Assembly: GCA_964016885.1 (NCBI GenBank)
Contig: OZ024757.1
Span: forward strand, 24,975,155-25,039,154
Source of the DNA: Eledone cirrhosa
Taxonomy: Eukaryota > Mollusca > Cephalopoda > Octopoda > Eledonidae
Length of the DNA: 64,000 nucleotides
Reading direction: 5' to 3'
The first letter of the stretch is position 1. Every line of letters begins with the position of its first letter. Positions 13,301 to 20,938 of the stretch are shown in pieces. The notes under the pieces are model-generated. The model was not told the origin of the DNA, ran no database searches, and saw nothing but the letters and a program-made list of their open reading frames with translations. Position numbers and translations under genes: made by a program.

Positions 13301-16300
13301 GCTAGTGCCAGGCTAGCTAGATGACAATTGGCTAGTGCCAGGCTAGCTAGATGACAATTGGCTAGTGCCAGGCTAGCTAGATGACCGTTGGCTAGTGCCA
13401 GGCTAGCTAGATGACCGTTGGCTAGTGCCAGGCTAGCTAGATGACCGTTGGCTAGTGCCAGGGTAGCTAGATGACAATTGGCTAGTGCCAGGGTAGCTAG
13501 ATGACCGTTGGCTAGTGCCAGGGTAGCTAGATGACAATTGGCTAGTGCCAGGCTAGCTAGATGACCGTTGGCTAGTGCCAGGCTAGCTAGATGACCGTTG
13601 GCTAGTGCCAGGCTAGCTAGATGACCGTTGGCTAGTGCCAGGGTAGCTAGATGACAGTTGGCTAGTGCCAGGCTAGCTAGATGACCGTTGGCTAGTGCCA
13701 GGGTAGCTAGATGACTGTTGGCTAGTTCCAGGGTAGCTAGATGACAATTGGCTAGTGCCAGGCTAGCTAGATGACCGTTGGCTAGTGCCAGGGTAGCTAG
13801 ATGACCGTTGGCTAGTGCCAGGGTAGCTAGATGACTGTTGGCTAGTTCCAGGGTAGCTAGATGACAATTGGCTAGTGCCAGGCTAGCTAGATGACCGTTG
13901 GCTAGTGCCAGGCTAGCTAGATGACAATTGGCTAGTGCCAGGCTAGCTAGATGACAATTGGCTAGTGCCAGGCTAGCTAGATGACAATTGGCTAGTGCCA
14001 GGGTAGCTAGATGACCGTTGGCTAGTGCCAGGCTAGCTAGATGACCGTTGGCTAGTGCCAGGCTAGCTAGATGACCGTTGGCTAGTGCCAGGGTAGCTAG
14101 ATGACCGTTGGCTAGTGCCAGGGTAGCTAGATGACAATTGGCTAGTGCCAGGGTAGCTAGATGACCGTTGGCTAGTGCCAGGCTAGCTAGATGACAATTG
14201 GCTAGTGCCAGGCTAGCTAGATGACAATTGGCTAGTGCCAGGGTAGCTAGATGACCATTGGCTAGTGCCAGGGTAGCTAGATGACAATTGGCTAGTGCCA
14301 GGCTAGCTAGATGACAATTGGCTAGTGCCAGGGTAGCTAGATGACCATTGGCTAGTGCCAGGCTAGCTAGATGACAATTGGCTAGTGCCAGGCTAGCTAG
14401 ATGACCGTTGGCTAGTGCCAGGGTAGCTAGATGACCGTTGGCTAGTGCCAGGGTAGCTAGATGACCGTTGGCTAGTGCCAGGCTAGCTAGATGACAGTTG
14501 GCTAGTGCCAGGCTAGCTAGATGACCGTTGGCTAGTGCCAGGCTAGCTAGATGACCGTTGGCTAGTGCCAGGCTAGCTAGATGACCGTTGGCTAGTGCCA
14601 GGGTAGCTAGATGACCGTTGGCTAGTGCCAGGCTAGCTAGATGACAGTTGGCTAGTGCCAGGCTAGCTAGATGACCGTTGGCTAGTGCCAGGCTAGCTAG
14701 ATGACCGTTGGCTAGTGCCAGGGTAGCTAGATGACCGTTGGCTAGTGCCAGGCTAGCTAGATGACCGTTGGCTAGTGCCAGGCTAGCTAGATGACCGTTG
14801 GCTAGTGCCAGGCTAGCTAGATGACCGTTGGCTAGTGCCAGGCTAGCTAGATGACCGTTGGCTAGTGCCAGGCTAGCTAGATGACCGTTGGCTAGTGCCA
14901 GGCTAGCTAGATGACCGTTGGCTAGTGCCAGGCTAGCTAGATGACCGTTGGCTAGTGCCAGGGTAGCTAGATGACCGTTGGCTAGTGCCAGGCTAGCTAG
15001 ATGACCGTTGGCTAGTGCCAGGCTAGCTAGATGACCGTTGGCTAGTGCCAGGCTAGCTAGATGACCGTTGGCTAGTGCCAGGCTAGCTAGATGACCGTTG
15101 GCTAGTGCCAGGCTAGCTAGATGACCGTTGGCTAGTGCCAGGCTAGCTAGATGACCGTTGGCTAGTGCCAGGCTAGCTAGATGACCGTTGGCTAGTGCCA
15201 GGCTAGCTAGATGACCGTTGGCTAGTGCCAGGGTAGCTAGATGACCGTTGGCTAGTGCCAGGCTAGCTAGATGACCGTTGGCTAGTGCCAGGCTAGCTAG
15301 ATGACCGTTGGCTAGTGCCAGGGTAGCTAGATGACCGTTGGCTAGTGCCAGGCTAGCTAGATGACCGTTGGCTAGTGCCAGGCTAGCTAGATGACCGTTG
15401 GCTAGTGCCAGGCTAGCTAGATGACCGTTGGCTAGTGCCAGGCTAGCTAGATGACAGTTGGCTAGTGCCAGGGTAGCTAGATGACCGTTGGCTAGTGCCA
15501 GGCTAGCTAGATGACAGTTGGCTAGTGCCAGGCTAGCTAGATGACAATTGGCTAGTGCCAGGGTAGCTAGATGACCGTTGGCTAGTGCCAGGCTAGCTAG
15601 ATGACAATTGGCTAGTGCCAGGGTAGCTAGATGACCGTTGGCTAGTGCCAGGCTAGCTAGATGACAATTGGCTAGTGCCAGGGTAGCTAGATGACCGTTG
15701 GCTAGTGCCAGGCTAGCTAGATGACAATTGGCTAGTGCCAGGGTAGCTAGATGACCGTTGGCTAGTGCCAGGCTAGCTAGATGACAATTGGCTAGTGCCA
15801 GGGTAGCTAGATGACCGTTGGCTAGTGCCAGGCTAGCTAGATGACAATTGGCTAGTGCCAGGCTAGCTAGATGACAATTGGCTAGTGCCAGGGTAGCTAG
15901 ATGACCGTTGGCTAGTGCCAGGGTAGCTAGATGACAATTGGCTAGTGCCAGGCTAGCTAGATGACAATTGGCTAGTGACAGGCTAGCTAGATGACCGTTG
16001 GCTAGTGCCAGGCTAGCTAGATGACCGTTGGCTAGTGCCAGGCTAGCTAGATGACCGTTGGCTACTCACCCCCTCTCCCCTCATGCTACTCTCTCTCACT
16101 CCCCTCACTACGCTCTCTCTCTACTACCTCCCCCTCACTACTCTCTCCCCTCATGCTACTCTCTCTCTACTACCTCCCCCTCACTACTCTCTCCCCTCAT
16201 GCTACTCTCTCTCTCCTCACTCTACTCTCTCCCCTCATGCTACTCTCTCTCCCCTCACTCTACGCTCTCTCTCTACTACCCACCCACCCTCACTCTACTC

Positions 16301-17805
16301 TCTCCACTCATGCTACTCTCTCTCTCTCTCCCCTCATGTTGCTCTTTCTCTCTACTACCTGCCCCTCACTCTACTCACCCCCTCTCCCCTCATTCTACTC
16401 TCTCTCTCTCTCCCCTCACTCTACTTTATCTCTACTACCTCGCCCTCACTCTACTCACCCCCTCTCCCTCTATTCCAGGTTCACAAGATTGCAGTAATTT
16501 TCTGTCAATATTGGTCAACCTAAAATTCTGGCAAACTGTTGGAGAAGACAGAATATATTCCTACATGAGGTCCCTTACTAAACAAGCAGGTAAGATCAAC
16601 ATGGTGGTTCAATGATTAGAGTGTTGGGCTTGCCATTACAACATCCTTCATTTCATTCCTCTTTCATATATATAGAACTTTCTACGATTATGTCACAACA
16701 GATAAAGAGAAAGGAGTAGTTTGACTACCTCATACCACTCCTCTCTCTTTACATCTTCTGCCTGTCTACATGTAAAGAGAAAGGAGTAAGTTGACTACCT
16801 CATACTACTCCTCTCTCTTTACGTAGTATTGGTACCACGACAAAAAGCACCCAGTCTACCCAGTAAGGTGGTAGTATTGGTACCATGGCAAAAAGCACTC
16901 AGTTCACCCAGTAAGGTGGTAGTATTGGTACCACGACAAAAAGCACCCAGTTCACCCAGTAAGGTGGTAGTATTGGTACCACGACAAAAAGCACCCAGTT
17001 CACCCAGTAAGGTGGTAGTATTGGTACCACGACAAAAAGCACCCAGTTCACCCAGTAAGGTGGTAGTATTGGTACCACGACAAAAAGCACCCAGTTCAAC
17101 CAGTAAGGTGGTAGTATTGGTACCATGACAAAAAACACAGTCTACCCAGTAAGGTGGTAGTATTGGTCCCATGACAAAAAACACCCAGTCTACCCAGTAA
17201 GGTGGTAGTATTGGTCCCATGACAAAAAGCACCCAGTCTACCCAGTAAGGTGGTAGTATTGGTACCACGACAAAAAGCACCGAGTTCACCCTGTAAGGTT
17301 GGTGTCAATAAAATTAATCACCTCATTTACACAGACGCGAAAACCATATATTCTCAACTGTTTTCAAGTCCAGCAGTCACAAGCGTGGGAGTGATTGTCC
17401 TAATGAGGACCAGTTAAGTCTGAAATGCATCGACGATTGTCCCCCCTTGCTTCTGCTGGACATCACCAGGGGGCGTTACACCCAGCATTTTTTGCATAGC
17501 TACAGCTTTCTAAATGCTTACCTGTAAACACCGTATTTCTTTAGAAATAAGAAATTTGTATACATATCTATATACAGCTATGCCTGAAGCTAAATCCTAA
17601 TTCTATATATGTATATATATATATATATATATATACAATGATATTAAATAAATGGAAACTATATTTATAAAACCATATTTATTCTATTATATATATTTCA
17701 AGGGTACCAAAATTTTGGTACGTTATTGTCAGATAAAATACGAAGTGTGTTTTATAAATTTTGACATAACCAAGGAGAATATACCTTAACGGTTCAAGTT
17801 TTCCT

Positions 17806-17857
<52 letters not shown>

Positions 17858-20828
17858 TGCATAGAACAATAAAAAAACAGAAGTAGGTGTAGATAGATAG
17901 TTTGTTCATTGTTTTATGATCATTTCAGGGGGTTGATTGATCAATGGAGATCAATGTATCAAGTAGCATGGTAATAGTTAAGTTACTACCTATTTCTAGT
18001 CTTGAAATCCCTTTTCAATTGGCCATCTTGCTCAGAAACCTATATATATATATTTAAGTGTGTGTTTCTATGTTTTCCAGTTGAACTTCTCACAGAGAAA
18101 TGGTCAACTTCTCCGGTTGTGCCACCTGATATGTTTGGTAAGTGAAGATTCTTTAAAGATTCTACCTACTGCTTCTTTCTCCTTTCTTACCTCCCTTACT
18201 TAGGGTAACAGCAGCTGCTGCACCACCACCACCATCACATACAACCCTGCTCCGGGGGGAAGTGCCTAAAGATATATAAAACCTCCAGCAACTTAAACAT
18301 AAGGAGCCTGACCAAAATACCTGACCATATAAAAATAGTCTGTAAATTGAAAAATAGAACACTTCATTAGACTGAGATGGTCATTATTATTAGATGAGGG
18401 TGGTGGATTGGCAGTAGCGGTAGAGGGTCGGATGCCATGCTTTGCAGCAAAGAGTTACGGCCCTTTCTGGTCCAAGTTCAAATCCCGCCGAGGTTAACTT
18501 TGCCTTTCACCCTTACGGGGTCGATAAAATAAAGTACAAGTAGTAAACTGGGGTAATTGCTGGCCTTGTGCCAAAAGAAGTAAACAATTATTATTAGATG
18601 AAATTCTTCGACTAGTCGTACAGTTTCTGAATCGGAGAATAGGTCAAACCATTCAATTGACCGATATGGTCATCATTACTAGAATCGATTCTTCTTTGGA
18701 GGAAATTCTGTTTAGTATAAGAAAAAAATACCTGTTAAGAGAGACTCTATTTCTGATCCATCCATCATAGTGTGATTAAATAAAATAATATTTACGCACG
18801 CAAGTGTGAACGAATAAACAAGAATATATTTATATAAATGGACAAAAAGACAGGACTAAAATACCTCTAGAAACAGCAGTCAATATGGTCATCTTATCAG
18901 CTTAATGATCTCTTTTCATTGAGATGTTATGTTTATTCATGACAAATTTTAATTGTGTATAATTAGATATATATATATATCATCAGCATCATCACTGTTT
19001 AATGTCCATTATTCCATGCTGGCATGGGTTAGATGAGTTGTCCTGTTGTGAACAATGCTAGGTCATCATCATCATCATCGTTTAACATCCATCTTCCACG
19101 CTAGCATGGATTAGACGGTTTTGTTCCATTTGATGCGGGAATGGTTGGGAGACCATGTCTCGCTCGCACAGAAGTGTCTCTGGCAGGTTTTTTTTACAAC
19201 TCGATGCCCTTCCTAACACCAACCACATTTACAGTGTGGACTGGGAGCCTTTTCACTGTGTCTCCTACATGGCCACCTTACAGTGTGGACTGTTCTGTCA
19301 TCAACACAGTGGACGGAACGGGAGAGGAAGGATGGCGTAGGGTGTGACGGTGGGGTGTACATTGGGTTAAGAGGTGCCTACTAACTGTAGGTTTGTATGC
19401 AATGGCAGTTGGGTCTTCTGTACAACTGCATGGCGCCAAAGATCTCGATCCAGTGTCATTGACTTAGAGAGGTGTAGGTGAGCAAGGTCAGTTTTTATCA
19501 CCACATCCCAGATTTTTCTTGGTCTACCCATCAATTTTCATTGCCCTGCACTTTTTTATACAGCTGTCATCCTTCATATGCATCACATGTCCATACTAAC
19601 GCAATCTCCTTTCCAGAACACAACATTTGATACCTCTTATGCTTAGTCTCTCTCTCAATTTATTTATGCTTTGCCTTTAGTGCACATTACTATTACACAT
19701 CCATCGGAGCATGCAAGCTTCATTTCTTTCTAATCTATGCAGGTCTTCAGCACGCAATGCCCAAGTCTCACCATATATATATATATATACATATACATAT
19801 ATCATCATCACCGTTTTACGTCTGTTCTTCCACGCTAGCATGGGTTAGACGGGTTGTCCTATTGTGGGCAGTGTCCGGTCGGCTGACTTTGTCTTGCTCA
19901 TACGGGAACTGATTCTGGCTTGATTTCTACAGCTGGATGCCCTTCCTAACACCAACCTCATTTACAATGAGTGATGGGTGTTTTTTTTTGCCATGGCACC
20001 TCCACGACCACTTTACAGTGTGGGCTGGGTGCTGTTTTGCCGTGGCACCTCCACGACCACTTTGCAGTGGAATGATAGCGACACCAGTCCTATCTTCTGA
20101 TTTCTACAGCTGAGTAAACTGGAGCAATGTGAAATAAAGTGTCTTGCTCAAGGAAACAACACATCACCCGGTCCGAGAATTGAACTCACAACCTTTTGAT
20201 TGAAAGCCCAATGCTCTAACCACTAAGCCATGCGCCTTATATATATATACATATATTTCTACATATACTAACTAATAATTAATAATAAAACTGAAATAAA
20301 AATCGAACAGTTCTTATGTTTTTATTAGCAATATTGGTAACATGCCCCCCCCCCCCCCCCCCCAATATAACAATATCTGTTTCAACACGATTTCACATCA
20401 AGAATCTTGCAAAATGTATTTATTTATTTATATTTGTTTTTGTTTTTTGTTTTTGTAAAAAATGATTACATAGGTTCCATGGCCCTTGTTCCGCTACCAG
20501 ATTCTATACATCCTTCTCCACCCCCATCGACAAAAGTGGATGTGCCGTGTGCAAGATTGATCCAAAATGAACTCTTCCATAAATATGATATTGAGGTTTG
20601 TTTATACATACATATATACACACAATATGTTTATACATATATATATACATACATAGTATGTTTATATGTATACATACACTATGTTTATATATATATATAC
20701 ATACACAAAATGTTTATATATATATATACACGATATGCTTATACATATATATATATATATACATGATATGTTTAAACATATATATATACATGATATGCTT
20801 ATACATATATATATATACATGATATGTT

Positions 20829-20862
<34 letters not shown>

Positions 20863-20904
20863 ATATGTTTATACATATATATATATATATATACATGATA
20901 TGTT

Positions 20905-20938
<34 letters not shown>

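Noticed and set aside
11752..16064. CRISPR-like array (regular 30-bp spacing)
   Set aside because: There are no unique spacers; repeats are directly contiguous, and the window is a eukaryotic intron.
16051..16615. Ser/Leu/Pro-rich frames of 146-185 codons
   Set aside because: CT-rich repeat read in several frames; only 16479-16589 is a real exon, in one frame.
16819..17308. Open 16-residue peptide repeats on both strands
   Set aside because: The 48-bp unit is a multiple of three and stop-free; it derives from a SINE/LINE non-coding module.
20160..20237. Genuine tRNA gene on the minus strand
   Set aside because: A and B boxes are followed directly by SINE body and RTE tail; no intact cloverleaf.
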